From: Henckelia pumila
Taxonomy: Eukaryota; Streptophyta; Magnoliopsida; Lamiales; Gesneriaceae
Assembly (NCBI RefSeq): GCF_033568475.1
Contig: NC_133121.1
Location: 131,720,375-131,784,374 of the forward strand
DNA length: 64,000 nucleotides
Direction of reading: 5' to 3'
Part shown: positions 36,117-49,239 of the stretch, piece after piece
How the letters are laid out: every line of letters starts with the position of its first letter
Numbering within the stretch: the stretch's first letter is position 1
Position numbers and translations under genes: made by a program
The notes under the pieces: generated by a model
What the model saw: the letters and a program-made list of their open reading frames with translations, nothing else
Databases searched by the model: none
Told to the model about the DNA's origin: nothing

Positions 36117-37409
36117 TTTCTTGAATTTCCTTATTGCTATGCGAATCTATAGATACGCCATTTCAATGGGTACAGAATCCTCAGCGCCTTATTGACTTAC
36201 GGCAGCTTCAGTGACATTCTTTCTGAACCAGGCCAAAATTTTAGACCCATGAATGGGCCTTAAAGTTGGGCTTACTTTCCGTGAAGCCCATTTTATTCGG
36301 TTGTGTTGGACCTAAGCTGTGTTGATAGATGATTGGCCTGTTTTATTTTACTTTCGTGAAAAGTTTTAAAACAATTGTCAAATACTAAACTCATATTTGG
36401 AGCAACGACCATTAAAAGATCGTAGTAAGATAGTTTCACTCGTTCCATGAAATTAGTATTATTTCTATGACAAAAATTTTATTTTTCATTAGTCGGGTCG
36501 ACTAATCTCACATGAGACCTACTCAAAAACAAAAACCAATAACCAATATTATGAAGTAATATATCGATTTTTTAAAAAAATATGCATCATTTAATATATC
36601 CTGATACGAGATCATACGTCCTTTCGGCGATATTCGTGCATCGTGGCCTAAAGGAAAAATAACGAACATACATATGTCTTAATTTGTATATTTATGTATA
36701 ATAAATGGAATTTGAAGCCACATTTTTATGTACCATTGATATTATTTCAAGCCCACCTAGCTCCATGCATTTATTACCTAAGCTGCAACTCTATAATCTA
36801 CATAATATTGCTAGATTTGTACTGGCTGGATTTACTTGCTTCGCACTCTTTTTTTTCTTGTTCGAGAGGTTAATTTATTATGTGCACATATTATTTTATA
36901 ATTTATAAAAACGTATACAATATTTAAGATAATATATTTTATTATGAACTGATGAATTATATTTTGAAAACAATCTACTGTTTCATTATGACATAAATTT
37001 AAACAGTTGAATTAAGTGATAGTAACATTTTATAATAATAATAATACTATTAAGTAGTTTAGGGGATGATATTGAAAGATAAAGATAACATTGTTATTTT
37101 TTAAAATATTACTAATATAAAATTTGAACTTATTGAATTTCATAGTTGGCGTGAAAAGACGAAACTGTGTTCCACGAAATATTTGAGGTGAGGAGGGAAA
37201 AAGAACCAAAAGACTAATCTCAAATTGATAAACAAATTAATATGAAGTTGGGAAACAAGGAGTGCAAGTTGAAAGAGTTAGCTTCAATTTTGTTTGATTC
37301 AGACATGTTTAATTAAGTAGGCAAATTCTGAGAGTAGTTGGCTCTCAAGGAGTGCGGCTGACTAGCTAGCAGTTGAAACGTAAATCCTCGAAATCTTGCA
37401 AGAAAAAAC
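36117..37409. other. Intergenic region: PPR promoter side and bHLH 3' UTR
   Basis: The left end should contain the PPR promoter (minus strand) and the right 200 bp the 3' UTR of the bHLH gene. The middle is AT-rich and I see no gene. No clear TATA box. Confidence 0.55.
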
Positions 37410-40100
37410 TCACACCACTCCATGGAAGGCAGCAGAATCCAATAGTATTGCCTTGATTTGGTCGGGATGAAGGTCTTGGCCTTGCTTACATTGCTGAAAA
37501 CACAAGGAATTCGAAACTGAGTCGAGTAGTACTTAAACATGCATGTCGCAGGATCAGGAAGGAGTGGATGATTGGTTACCTCAGCTCGAAAAATATCCAA
37601 TGCGAACCCATTGAAGCAGCTAATAACAGCTTGCTGAATGTCCAGACCAAGGTTGTCCAGAGCCCTCATAGTCGAGAGTAAGAGCCCCGGCCTGCGGCCA
37701 CAGAACATGTGGATGTTCACCGCTCTCCCTTCTCTTAGCCTCACCTCAACCTATTAATAATTTTGCACAAAGGAAGCAATTTCCTCATTTATTATTAAAA
37801 AACAAACTCGTTTTCAAGGCAGAAAAGTGTTGGCAGTGAGACCTCCTACCTTAGCTGGTTGTCCAGCTGGGATCGAGACTGGATTTGGGAATGTAGCTGG
37901 GGGGCAAAGTTCTTCTTTAACAAGTGTCGAAAGTCGGGGACCAGCGGGAGTCACCGGATAGAAAGTCGATGATGGAGTCGGAGAGGAGCTAGAAGGGGTC
38001 GATTCCAGCTCGTTATGGAGGTCGTTGATCTTTTGAAGAAGTTCCTTTAAGTAATCAATTGCATCCCCAAGTATCGATGCCCTGTCCATCTTTTGGAAGA
38101 ATGACGTCAAAATTATGTGTAAATTCATTTCATTAGTACCAACTATGGATTATGTAATCACTAAGCAACTAGAAGTCTAGAACCATGAAAAACATGTGAT
38201 TCTTCCTTTCTCAAACCATTTATAATGACATCTAATAATACTTATCAATCATCTTATAAGAAATACTCTAAACAGAAATATGCTTTCTGCAGTCCAACTC
38301 CTCATACAAGTTACGACATCATACTCCACATATCAAGAACGAAAATTGATCTTCAGCAAAATAGGTCATGAAAGAATATTCTGTCTAAGTATGCTTTCCA
38401 AGTCTGTGGCATCTTTAGATAGTGCTTGGGAGAGAAAGTGCTTCCAAAAAGCTCTCCCAAACACTACCTTAGTATTATAGGTGTCTTCAAGTCATGGAAA
38501 GCAAAGATACAACCACTTAGTTCGCTAGCAAAAACTGTTGACCAATATTTCTATTTCGCATTGGCGTCCACGTGACAAGATAAACAAATTTAGTGCCCAT
38601 CTAATTCCGTAAGCAAATGAAAAAATAAATTTGAAATGGTCCACTGTTCAATCAACAGCTTTCAAACAATATATAATTTGCTGTCCACGTTTCAAAGTGT
38701 AAGATGGCATTTGAATCAGTTCATAGATTCCATGTGAGTAAATTAAATGCCATCACACAACTTTAATATAGATACCTCTCAAATCAAATATGCCAATCAC
38801 AAACTGTTAATCATTAATGATCAAACACAAAGAAAATACTAACTTCACAGGAATTCAAAAACAAATAAAATAACAAGATGGCTCAAACAACAAACGCAAA
38901 AGCTAATGAAAACATGTTGAATAATTCACGAGAAATTTGTAGTAAAGAATTTCATACCTTGCTGATCTTTGGAACAACTGACCTCAACATGTAAAGCCTA
39001 TCATTGAGCTTCTTCCTCCGGCGTCTTTCAGCCATCAAATTCTTGGCTGGAAGTCCCTTCTTCTTCCCACCTGTCACAGTGCTATTTGCATTTGAGTCAT
39101 CTCCACCATTTTTACCACTCCCTTCGACCTTGTCGAGACCACAACTCTCCAAGAATTGATCGTCGGAGTCATAATTCAGATTAGATTCTTCAAAGCTCAA
39201 ATCATTCCCACCGCTTAGTTTCCTCTTCTTATCATATCCCTCCATAAAAGTTGAATCATTTGGAGATATCAAGCTTATTTCATTAAATTCAACACCTAAA
39301 TTCAAAGACCCCAAGTTTTTGCTATCATCGTCGGTAAGATTTTTCTTCAGGGCAGCCCTCTTCTGGAAAAGAGTAGGTTGTGCTCCAAGCGAGGCAAAAT
39401 TTTCAAGCGGCTTCAAAATCTTGAACCTATTGAGCAAAGAATTTCCCTGCATCGAGCTTTCCCCATACCCAAACGCACCAAATCCACCACTTCCTTGGGG
39501 AAATTGGAGCAAATTATTAGCAGAGCTAAAATTAAAAGCACCAAACTGTGCCTGAGCACTCAAATCACCGAAACCATGATCACCAAGAATCCCACCGCTC
39601 CTGTTCAAAACATTTTCAAGATACCCATTCCCACAACCCAAATCAAAGCCTCCCTCCAGAGCAGCGTTGTTAAGCATTGGGTTCATTAAATACTTCGGGG
39701 GCAGAAAAAAGTTTACCTGATCACACGGATCAAGATTACTGAAAACCGAAGCTGAAGTTGGGGAACAAGACGCGGAAGAATCCACCGTCTGCAGAAACAG
39801 CTGACTGCTGTCAGCTTCAGGAAAGGCTGATGAAAACGAGATACCATTAATGCTTCCTAAATGGTTGCTGGTGGTACCAGTGGCGGAACCCCCGCTCCCG
39901 CCGACGTACCAATCCTCCTCCTCAGCTCCAATCATGGACTTGAAACTCGAAAGCGCCCCTATTCCCAGCTCTTGTTCATTCTCCATCCCACCATTCTCAT
40001 TAATTTTTTGAGCCCATGACTCCGTTTCACCCTCTCCTGTACCATCTTCAGCCCAAACCATGCCAGGCAACATTCTGCAATTTTCTTGATTTTGCTGCAA
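37410..40100 (-). CDS. ICE1: ICE1/SCREAM-like bHLH transcription factor
   Basis: A nuclear bHLH activator that binds E-boxes. ICE1/SCRM in Arabidopsis drives CBF cold-response genes and, with SPCH, MUTE and FAMA, stomatal lineage steps. Exons on the minus strand: 38958-40100, 37850-38089, 37580-37750, 37410-37493. This gives 545 aa from the first Met, or 536 from the Met at 40073 ([11 protein letters not shown]), which I think the more likely start. Arabidopsis ICE1 has 494. The basic helix is [15 protein letters not shown]; intron 1 lies after VPKISK, in the loop, and helix 2 starts [19 protein letters not shown]. The C-terminus has the ACT-like region ([12 protein letters not shown]-type, here [12 protein letters not shown]) ending FHGVV. 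VKEE at Lys 439 matches the ICE1 SUMO site. The last exon was found by joining RAE to [18 protein letters not shown]2 is the alternative. Confidence 0.93.
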
Positions 40101-43100
40101 CGTATGCTTTGGAGAGAAGAACTTTTCAAAAGGGCCGGGTGGGGCGATGATTCTGAATCAAAGAGAAGAGTTTGGAAGAAGAAACGAGGAAGTTTAACAG
40201 AAGAGAGAGGCGGAGGAAGAGAGGAGGAGATGGGAATGTGGTGGCGGAGATAAGAGGGAAAATGGCAGAGAAATGAAGAGTATCGACGACACATAACAAG
40301 ATTGTAGGCTATTCTCTGTGCTATGTCATTGTACATAGGGACTGCTAAACCAGAACTTCTTTTTATCTTTTTCTATTTTTATCAAAATGTACTGGATTTT
40401 ATAATACATTTATTCTCAACAATTTAAGACCATCCGAGTTATAAATTATACTATTATTTATAACACCGATCGATATGATTTTATTATCGTAAAAAAATGA
40501 TATTTTTTATGGATTGAGTCGATTAAATATTCATCTCATAAAATTATTAAACAAAATGATTTTATGAAAATGTTTGCACTATTTGTATCATTGACAATCG
40601 GGCATTTTCCATATATATTGCTAGATCAAAATCTATCATGTCCTATTGTAGCATAACTTAAAACATGTAAAAATATCCATTATCTATCATGTTAATCTAT
40701 TAGACTAAAATCTTTTGGAAGCATTAGTTAAATTCTTCTTTTATCAGCTTTGATATTTTTTTTTATTAAAATTAACTTTAGAAACATTATTTGTTTTACC
40801 GATACGCTTTGTTTTATATTGTGACAAAATAATGTGTGAGGAAAACCTATAAACTACTAATTCGATGGAGAAACATGAATTAATTTTAAAAACAACTAAA
40901 ACGTGAAAAAAAAAAATCATGAAATTTGGCAATTGGCACTTGGCACTTGGCACCAATGCATCAAGTTTCAGTTAGCGAAATTTTACGAAACATAAATTAA
41001 AGTCTCTCTTAAGCTGTTAAGCACCTTACTCTCTGCTTCTTGCTTAATTTATGTTACAAAACAAAGTGGACAGATACTTTAAAAGATAATCAAGGAGACA
41101 TTATCTATAAATTTAGAACAATATTTTTATTCTCAATTTTATTTTTCGGTTACTCCTATTCTATAATTCTCCCTTTTCTGATATATTTATTTAACAATTC
41201 ATCCGGAAATGTTTTTTTTAAAGTGAGTAGACATTTTGTGCTGTGAGACGGATCACATCGATCAATAACAAAAATAAAAAGTTATATTTTTTTATTGACT
41301 GAATTGGATAAAACAATATATATATATATATATCACAAAATAAACATGAAATCGTCCGACATAAATTATATTTATATTTTAACCTTCAGTGACAAAATAA
41401 TTCCATTTATTTTTTTGACAAAATACTTTCCCTCGAACATAGGAAAAGATGCTATTTTTATTTTTTTTTTGGTGCGGGAAAAAAAATGTTGCTATTTTTA
41501 GAGAGTATGAAATGTACGAGAACTTGCTTTTATAATTGTCTACCGACTAAATCTACTCCACGTTAAGACCATAGACTAAAATGTCGTATAAAACATGGAC
41601 TTCAGTTCTTTCCTATTGGCACACTTGTGTGCTCCAAATTTTAACCATAATTTTATCACCTAGAATTAAAATTTAGTCATGTACGTTGCTAAACTAATTA
41701 ACTTGAAATTGGAAATTACAAAAATAGATCGATTTTTTAATACAAGCTTGTAATAAGTACTTATACCACGCATTATAATTGTGTAATCGATTTTTATATA
41801 TGCAATTATCATTTTCGTAATATTTACGATCGTGAGTATTCTCGATTTTATTATGATTGGCGGGTCGTTCATATGTCATAAAACAAAGTCAGAGAACAAC
41901 AAGAAGGTTTTCGGCAAAAACACTCTGACGCTCGATGGGTATTCATAGAAGTTTTTATGAAAACAAAACATAATTGTTATGTATATTCAAATAGTTTTAT
42001 ATAGAATTTTAACTATATGGCCTACAAATTTTTGAACCTTATTAATTAATTTATATGGTGCCCATAGATATTATTAAACACACATAGATATTATTAAATA
42101 AAAATTAAGCTTGGGCCACCCCATCATATTCCATGGCTTTGGGCATATATGAAAAATAGAATCTATGATACTCATATAGCTCAATTGATTGGATTTAAAC
42201 GTGATAAAACGATACGTCTGTCCATGATTTGAATCAAGAAACAAATGCGGTTTGTGCATGAATTATGAGGAAGCAATATGACATTTTTTTAAAAATAAAT
42301 ACAAGCATACCTATCCATATATCGATTTAAATCGAAGGTGTTATGATTTATATTAAATTATTTATTATAATTTATAAACATAAAGATTATTAATTTATCC
42401 GATTAATGAGATATTATCTTTAAGATAGTGCATATTCAAGGATATGATATGAAATTACCTCTTTCACCTCTTTCCCTAAGCTTGGTAGCTGGATGGCTCC
42501 ACGCAAAGAAAACACAGAGATGGAATAGTTTGACTTACTTTCATGAAAATAAATTATAGACAATTATCATTTCATGTGAAATTCCTTGTTTGTTCAGTTG
42601 ATCATGTATTAATCGGTAAATGTCCACCATTAGATTGACGGGATATTAGTCTTAAAGTAATAAGAAATTTTCCCCCTACTCAGTTCTCACCGAAATATCT
42701 TTACTATATTATAATATAACAAATTGGAGAAATTGCATATATCACCCTTGTGAAATCCCGTGTTAACTAATAACCCCCTGTGAAAAATTTTTAAGCTAAT
42801 AACCCCCTGTGATTCTAGATTTGTAGCATACACACCTCTTCTGGCTAAAAAATGACGAAAATGCCCTTAACTTTTATGAATTATTAAATTTATCATTTAT
42901 TTTATGTAGGGATATTTTCGTCATTTTTTAACTGAAAAGGGTATGTATGCTACAAATCTAGAATTACAGGGGGTTATTAGCTTAAAAAAAAATTTTCACA
43001 GGGGGTTATTAGCTAACACGGGATTTCACAAGGGTGATATATGCAATTTTCCCTAACAAATAATATACGAGTGAACACCGAGTAGTTCTCATGTGAGATA

Positions 43101-43500
43101 TTCCCGCAAACTTATATGAGATCAGTTGATTTAATCCATATTTTTAATAAAAAATAATATTTTTATCATATAAATTAATATAATTCAAATAAAATAAAAA
43201 AATTCGTCTCACAAAATTGACCGATAAAATACACTAAAATTTTGGTGAACTCGTATATGAAACACGAAGCTCACGTCCAGTCCAGAGGATACTGGATAAC
43301 AATTAATATCCAGCTGAAAGCCAAATAATGATAAATTCTGACCGTTTATCAACTTTCCCAATCCAACGGTTGTGATAAGTTTCCGTGACCAAATTGCTGT
43401 GTCTTGTGGTGCACTGGACCAGACACAGGGGAAAACACGAAGGGGAAAGCGTGAAGATAAATCCATGAAGGGCGACTGAGCAGCCAATTATCTTCCACTC
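40101..43500. other. Divergent intergenic region between bHLH and ClpC genes
   Basis: About 3.4 kb of AT-rich sequence shared by the two divergent promoters. The left 250 bp is the probable bHLH leader and is GA/CT-rich. It contains a (TA)n run at about 41317-41332 and one foldback MITE (42725-43053). No gene recognised. Confidence 0.6.
42725..43053. mobile_element. Foldback MITE, copy 1 (329 bp), 8-bp target duplication
   Basis: Flanked by TAACAAAT at 42717-42724 and 43054-43061. The two arms of about 140 bp are inverted repeats: GAAATTGCATATATCACCC at the left and its complement at the right, with the ATTTGTAGCAT and AAAATGACGAAAAT blocks mirrored. The loop is about 40 bp and AT-rich. It has no coding capacity. 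Long inverted arms and an 8-bp duplication suggest a non-autonomous DNA element; superfamily not certain. It lies about 0.5 kb upstream of the ClpC transcription start. Confidence 0.85.
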
Positions 43501-43506
43501 ACAATA

Positions 43507-43517
43507 TCTATATTTTA
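43507..43517 (+). promoter_or_regulatory. Possible TATA box of ClpC
   Basis: TCTATATTTTA is followed about 25-30 bp later by a pyrimidine-rich leader (CCTCCTTTCGAACACCTCTC). The position fits a leader ending at the donor at 43591. Not proven. Confidence 0.35.
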
Positions 43518-43590
43518 CCCTCTCCTCTGAAGAAATCCAGCCGACCCTCCTTTCGAACACCTCTCCATACTTCTGCTCCTCCTTGATTCT

Positions 43591-44108
43591 GTAAGTGGTT
43601 CTTCGATGCTATTCATGTTGGCGTTGTATTGATGTTCTGGGCTCTGTTTCTTTTAACTGGATTTCAGTTTAATTTAGGGCTTTCTTTTAAAGATTTGAGC
43701 TTTGTGTTAATTTGGGTTTTATTGAAAATAATTGACTGCCCAGAAGTTTGTGATGTCACGGTAGTATTGATTGATTGTTCAATTGGTTGGTTGTGTGAAA
43801 TTTATTTTTCATCTAGGTGATAGATTGATGTTATTGGTTCGCTGTCTCTGTGTCGGTTTCAGTTCTATTGAGTATTTTGTTTGAAGAATGGAGCTTTTTG
43901 TTAATTCGGTGTTTGTTGAATGTGGTCGACCGGTAAAAGTTTTGTAATCCCTTTTGTTGCTGTTCATGAGGTCACTTTGAAGATTATCATGTTACCAAAG
44001 AACATCGAAAATCTCTATATTTTTTATGCGTCCAATTAAAAATTCACGCTCAGATCAAGAGCCTGATCAGTTTGTCCGCAGCTTCCTAATTACCGATTTG
44101 ATATGCAG
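43591..44108 (+). other. 5'-UTR intron of ClpC
   Basis: Donor CT/GTAAGT at 43591 and acceptor ATATGCAG/ATCAC at 44108, with a T-rich interior. It lies between the probable leader (about 43540-43590) and the coding exon; the start ATG is 18 nt after the acceptor. Plant chloroplast chaperone genes often carry such introns. Confidence 0.6.
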
Positions 44109-44126
44109 ATCACTTGGGAGGCAGTC

Positions 44127-47100
44127 ATGGCACATGCTTTGGTTCAGTCTACCAATTTACCTTCAGCTGGTTTGACAAAAAATGGAAAGTTCAGGGGCTC
44201 TAGTAAAACAAATGGACCTGCTACAATGCTGTGCGGTTTCCAAACAACTCCCTTACCGCTGAGGAATTTCTCAGGATTACGTGGAGTAAATACCTTAGAC
44301 ATGATGGTTCGACAAACTGGACAAACACTTCAGTCCAAGGTAGCAGCTGCAACCTTTGGCAGGCGAGGGAAAAAATTGCGAATGGCACCACGGGCCATGT
44401 TTGAGCGGTTCACAGAAAAAGCAATAAAAGTAATCATGCTTGCACAAGAGGAGGCAAGACGGCTTGGACATAATTTTGTCGGAACGGAACAGATATTATT
44501 GGGACTTATTGGGGAGGGGACTGGAATTGCTGCCAAGGTCCTCAAGTCCATGGGCATAAATTTGAAAGATGCTCGTGTGGAAGTTGAAAAAATAATCGGA
44601 AGGGGTAGTGGATTTGTTGCTGTGGAAATACCTTTTACTCCTCGCGCAAAGCGGGTGTTGGAACTCTCATTGGAGGAAGCCCGCCAGCTTGGTAACTTGT
44701 TTTCCGTCTATTATTGTGTGTGCTTTAGGTTGTTAACTGGTCCTCAGGCCTTAATTGTGTAGCGGTTCTTGTTTCTTTATGACTGGGGAATTTGCCAAGT
44801 GATGCAGTTTACTGTATATCTCCTCCCTCCCAGCATCATTATAGTGTAGTAATCATAGTAGTGGCTGCAAAGTTTGGTCTAATTTCAAAGCTTCGAATCG
44901 GATTTTAAAAAATGCAGTTAGGACATTGATGTTCAACATTGGTTCTTGATGCAGGTCACAATTACATTGGATCAGAGCACTTGCTCCTGGGATTACTGCG
45001 TGAAGGTGAAGGTGTGGCAGCACGAGTCCTCGAAAATTTGGGGGCTGACCCAAGCAACATTCGAACACAGGCAAGTAACATAACCTCATTTACACTGCCC
45101 ACTTAGTTTGTTATGTGTATGCTACTGATGGACATTCATATTTTGCGAGTAGGTTATTAGAATGGTAGGTGAGAGTGCAGAGGCTGTTGGAGCTGGTGTT
45201 GGAGGTGGAAGCTCTGGGAACAAGATGCCTACTCTGGAAGAGTATGGTACAAATCTCACCAAGCTAGCTGAAGAGGTAATTTATATTCTTCTTGATATCT
45301 TTGAATTAGAAAATTGGAGGCCTAATACGATATTGTTTTCTTGCCTTTTCAGGGTAAACTTGACCCTGTTGTTGGAAGGCAGGCTCAAATTGAACGTGTT
45401 ACACAAATTTTAGGGCGACGCACAAAGAATAATCCTTGCCTGATTGGAGAACCAGGTGTTGGGAAAACAGCTATTGCTGAGGGCCTTGCTCAGAGAATAG
45501 CCAATGGGGATGTTCCAGAAACAATTGAAGGGAAAAAGGTAAGCTAGTAGTCACAGCTCTATGAAGAAAAGAAATATTGGAAACCTCCTAGCGTCTACCT
45601 TCAGTTATTTTTGAGAGTTGATATAAGAGGTGGGTGATGATGTGGCGGTATTTTGAAAGGTTAAATTATATAGATTTTCCTTCAGAGATTTACAGGAAAA
45701 TGTGAAATGTAAAAGCAGCCATACATATACTTGATCACCTGCCAATTAAAATTCTACTCTTGTTAATGTTGAATTCTTTTGGAATACGGTGTAGATGAGC
45801 AACAAAAATGGGTATTGTTGTTCCGGCAGTTTGTTTCTGTCATCATTATGTTTCTGAAATACTGCTTTTTTACCATGTCAAAATAGTAAATTTCCTATGG
45901 ATCATCTTAGGTTATAACCCTTGATATGGGTCTTCTCGTTGCTGGGACAAAGTACCGGGGTGAATTTGAAGAGAGGTTGAAAAAACTGATGGAAGAAATT
46001 AAGCAAAGTGATGAAATTATACTCTTCATTGACGAGGTGCATACGTTGATAGGAGCAGGAGCTGCCGAGGGGGCAATTGATGCAGCAAACATCTTGAAAC
46101 CTGCTTTAGCTCGAGGTGAATTGCAGGTTAGCAAATTCTAATACAAACATTAGTTTGCAATCTGAATTTTGGAACAGCACAGCTTTCTGGAATCTGGATA
46201 TTGCTCCATAGTTTGACAAGTAAATGTGTACCTTTGAATGATATCGGGAACCTAATTTACATCCCCTTCCACCTTGATTTTCTTTTCTGACAAGCATGGC
46301 TTTTCGATCATAATGTCAAAGCCTACATGTCTATAATGGTGCATATGTATAAAATTGCAGTGCATTGGGGCCACTACATTAGATGAATACAGAAAGCATA
46401 TTGAGAAGGATCCAGCTCTAGAAAGAAGGTTTCAGCCAGTCAAAGTCCCAGAACCCACCGTGGATGAAACCATACAAATTCTTAGAGGACTTCGAGAACG
46501 CTATGAAATACATCACAAGCTTCGTTACACTGATGAATCTTTAGTTGCTGCTGCACAGCTTTCTTATCAATATATCAGGTATGTAGAATTTTGAAATCAT
46601 TCTTCAGTACAGAACCTCTCTGAAGACCTTTGTTTTTGGAAATTTCAGTGACCGTTTTTTGCCTGATAAGGCCATTGACTTGATTGATGAAGCTGGTTCT
46701 CGGGTCCGACTTCGCCATGCGCAGGTAATGTTCATGCTTTAGCAAAGTTCTTTTTGCTGTATATAATGTATTGTGACATGCTTTTCATTTCATCTACAGC
46801 TCCCTGAAGAAGCCAGAGAGCTCGAGAAAGAGCTTAGGCAGATAACAAAGGAAAAGAATGAAGCTGTCCGAAGTCAAGATTTTGAGAAGGTTAACATTTT
46901 CTCGCGTCTATGATAGGCTACTTAGTTTGTGGTTTAAGATCTTGAATTTCTCCTCAAACTTAATTTATGATTTAAATAATTTTAGGCTGGTGAGCTACGT
47001 GACAGAGAAATGGATCTTAAGGCACAAATATCTGCTCTCGTGGACAAAAATAAGGAGATGACTAAGGCAGAAAGTGAGGCAGGGGACACAGGGCCTGTTG

Positions 47101-48167
47101 TAACAGAAGCTGACATTCAGCACATCGTCTCTTCTTGGACGGGCATCCCTGTGGAAAAAGTGTCTACAGATGAATCTGATCGTCTTCTCAAGATGGAGGA
47201 GACTCTCCACAAGCGTGTCATAGGACAGGATGAAGCTGTCAAAGCCATAAGTCGTGCTATCCGTCGTGCCCGTGTTGGGCTAAAAAATCCCAACCGCCCC
47301 ATTGCTAGCTTCATCTTTTCTGGTCCAACTGGTGTGGGGAAATCAGAGCTAGCAAAAGCTCTGGCTGCCTACTACTTTGGATCCGAAGAAGCTATGATCC
47401 GGCTTGATATGAGTGAGTTCATGGAGCGACACACTGTTTCAAAGCTCATAGGGTCACCTCCTGGTTATGTTGGTTATACCGAAGGTGGGCAGTTAACTGA
47501 GGCAGTCAGGCGTCGCCCTTACACGGTCGTTCTTTTTGATGAGATCGAAAAGGCTCACCCTGATGTCTTCAACATGATGCTTCAAATTCTGGAGGATGGA
47601 AGATTGACAGACAGCAAAGGTAGGACAGTGGACTTCAAGAACACACTTTTGATCATGACATCAAACGTTGGAAGTAGTGTAATTGAGAAGGGTGGCCGAC
47701 GCATAGGCTTTGATCTAGATTATGATGAGAAGGATAGTAGTTACAACCGTATCAAGAGCTTGGTTACAGAAGAGCTGAAACAGTATTTCAGACCAGAATT
47801 CTTGAACAGATTGGATGAAATGATTGTTTTCCGACAGCTTACCAAGCTTGAGGTGAAGGAGATAGCCGATATTATGCTGAAGGAGGTATTCGATAGACTG
47901 AAAGCCAAGGATATAGAACTTCAAGTGACCGAACGTTTCAGAGACAGGGTCGTGGAAGAAGGATACAACCCGAGTTATGGGGCGAGACCTCTGAGACGAG
48001 CCATCATGAGACTTTTGGAGGACAGTATGGCTGAGAAGATGCTTGCCCGCGATATCAAAGAAGGTGACTCAGTCATCGTGGATGTTGATTCTGATGGCAA
48101 TGTGATAGTTCTCAACGGTAGCAGTGGTGCACCTCCAGAACCGGCACCAGAACCTGTGGTAGTGTAG
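44127..48167 (+). CDS. CLPC: Chloroplast Clp protease ATPase subunit ClpC (HSP100/AAA+)
   Basis: Stromal AAA+ unfoldase that feeds proteins to the ClpPR core and also sits at the inner-envelope import site. Exons: 44127-44691, 44955-45070, 45153-45275, 45353-45538, 45911-46126, 46361-46578, 46649-46724, 46800-46889, 46986-48167. Sum 2772 nt, 923 aa (ClpC1 about 929). Transit peptide about 1-90 ([13 protein letters not shown], Ser- and Lys-rich). Then two Clp-N repeats ([20 protein letters not shown]), NBD1 with Walker A GEPGVGKT at 300-307 and Walker B ILFIDE at 367-372, UVR region near 520-540 ([13 protein letters not shown]), NBD2 with Walker A GPTGVGKS at 643-650. GGRRIGFD holds the IGF-type ClpP-docking loop. 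The upstream ATG at 44103 is in the intron and cannot be used. Intron 2 of the coding part has a GC donor. The C-terminal tail (EPAPEPVVV) is variable in the family. Confidence 0.97.
45071..45152 (+). other. GC-AG intron (ClpC)
   Basis: The protein join IRTQ to VIRMVGES requires donor ACAG/GCAAGT and acceptor GTAG/GTTATT. The donor is GC with a strong consensus around it. The intron is 82 nt. Confidence 0.85.
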
Positions 48168-49239
48168 ATGTAGCTATTTATCGCTACTATGGTGATATGT
48201 TGTTTGTATTCGTGTTTGAACTCGTTTTCTTCGAAGTGACTGATGATAGGGAACTCCATAGCCAATCCATTGATTTATACTGAACTGCTAGCAATCGTTT
48301 GGAAAAATGTCCGTCTGATGTGAATAAGAAATTGGCATTTGATGTTAACATGAAATTCTAATTAACAGAAGAATTTTTTTAAAAAAATATCGAATATGTC
48401 GGAAACATCGAGTTAAATGTCGTCCGAAATGACATGGTAGATTTGGTAGGAACACGAAAATGAGATCAATAGTCCCATGTATTATGTAAGAGTAGGGTTT
48501 GGATATAAGTTTTGTGCGAGTCAAGCGATCAATGAACCTTAGATTAAACATATTACACACACACCCCCCCCCCCCCCCCCCCCCCCCCCCAAAATCAAAT
48601 ATTATAGAATTACCTAAATCATTTGTGATGTCTGTGAATTTCGCAAACATTAATAGTTCCATAATTCTTATTCTATTATTTTATTTCCTAGTGAATTTTA
48701 AAATAATTGTTGATTTTGACGACATTCATTTTAAATGTCCAGTAGTCTCTTACCACAAATGAGCTAGCATTTTCATCAATACGCCTTCCCTACAGTTGTT
48801 AAACTCGCCACAATTCTAATAACCCAAGTACATTTGTGAGCAGGAAGCAGAAGTAGAACAAACTTGAGAATGATGTTACGCGGGTGGAATATTGTAACAT
48901 ACTAAAGTATTTCAAAATTTTATATATTAACACTGCAAATACATTTGACAACTCATGGTTTCTACAGTAAAATAAACGGTACTTTTTCACTACACAGCCA
49001 AATAATAAATTACAAAATTTCACCGCAAAACATATACAATTGGATCATTAAAACCTCAATATCCATTCTTCAGTATGTACCTGTGTATGCACGACCTCTT
49101 GAAATGGTTCGTATCAGATACACTATTTGGAATTCCTGGAAAACATTCACCAGTATGATACCAGCTGAAATAACAGAAAGGAAATTTAATTGGAAAGCCA
49201 TTAAAATACCTTTGCAGGTGCACGAAAAGCTTGAACCAG
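48168..49239. other. Region between convergent ClpC and PHS1 genes
   Basis: It holds the 3' UTR of ClpC (about 48168-48380) and that of PHS1 (about 49000-49239, minus strand). A 27-base C run lies between them. No gene. Confidence 0.6.
48564..48590. repeat. Poly-C tract of 27 bases after a short (CA)n
   Basis: Twenty-seven C in a row follow ACACACACA. The length is likely to be unstable in replication and in sequencing. It can form an i-motif or, on the other strand, a G-quadruplex. Confidence 0.9.

Noticed and set aside
39959-40336. 126-codon frame overlapping the bHLH start
   Set aside because: Not a protein gene: low complexity, in a different frame over the leader and first exon. At most a uORF.
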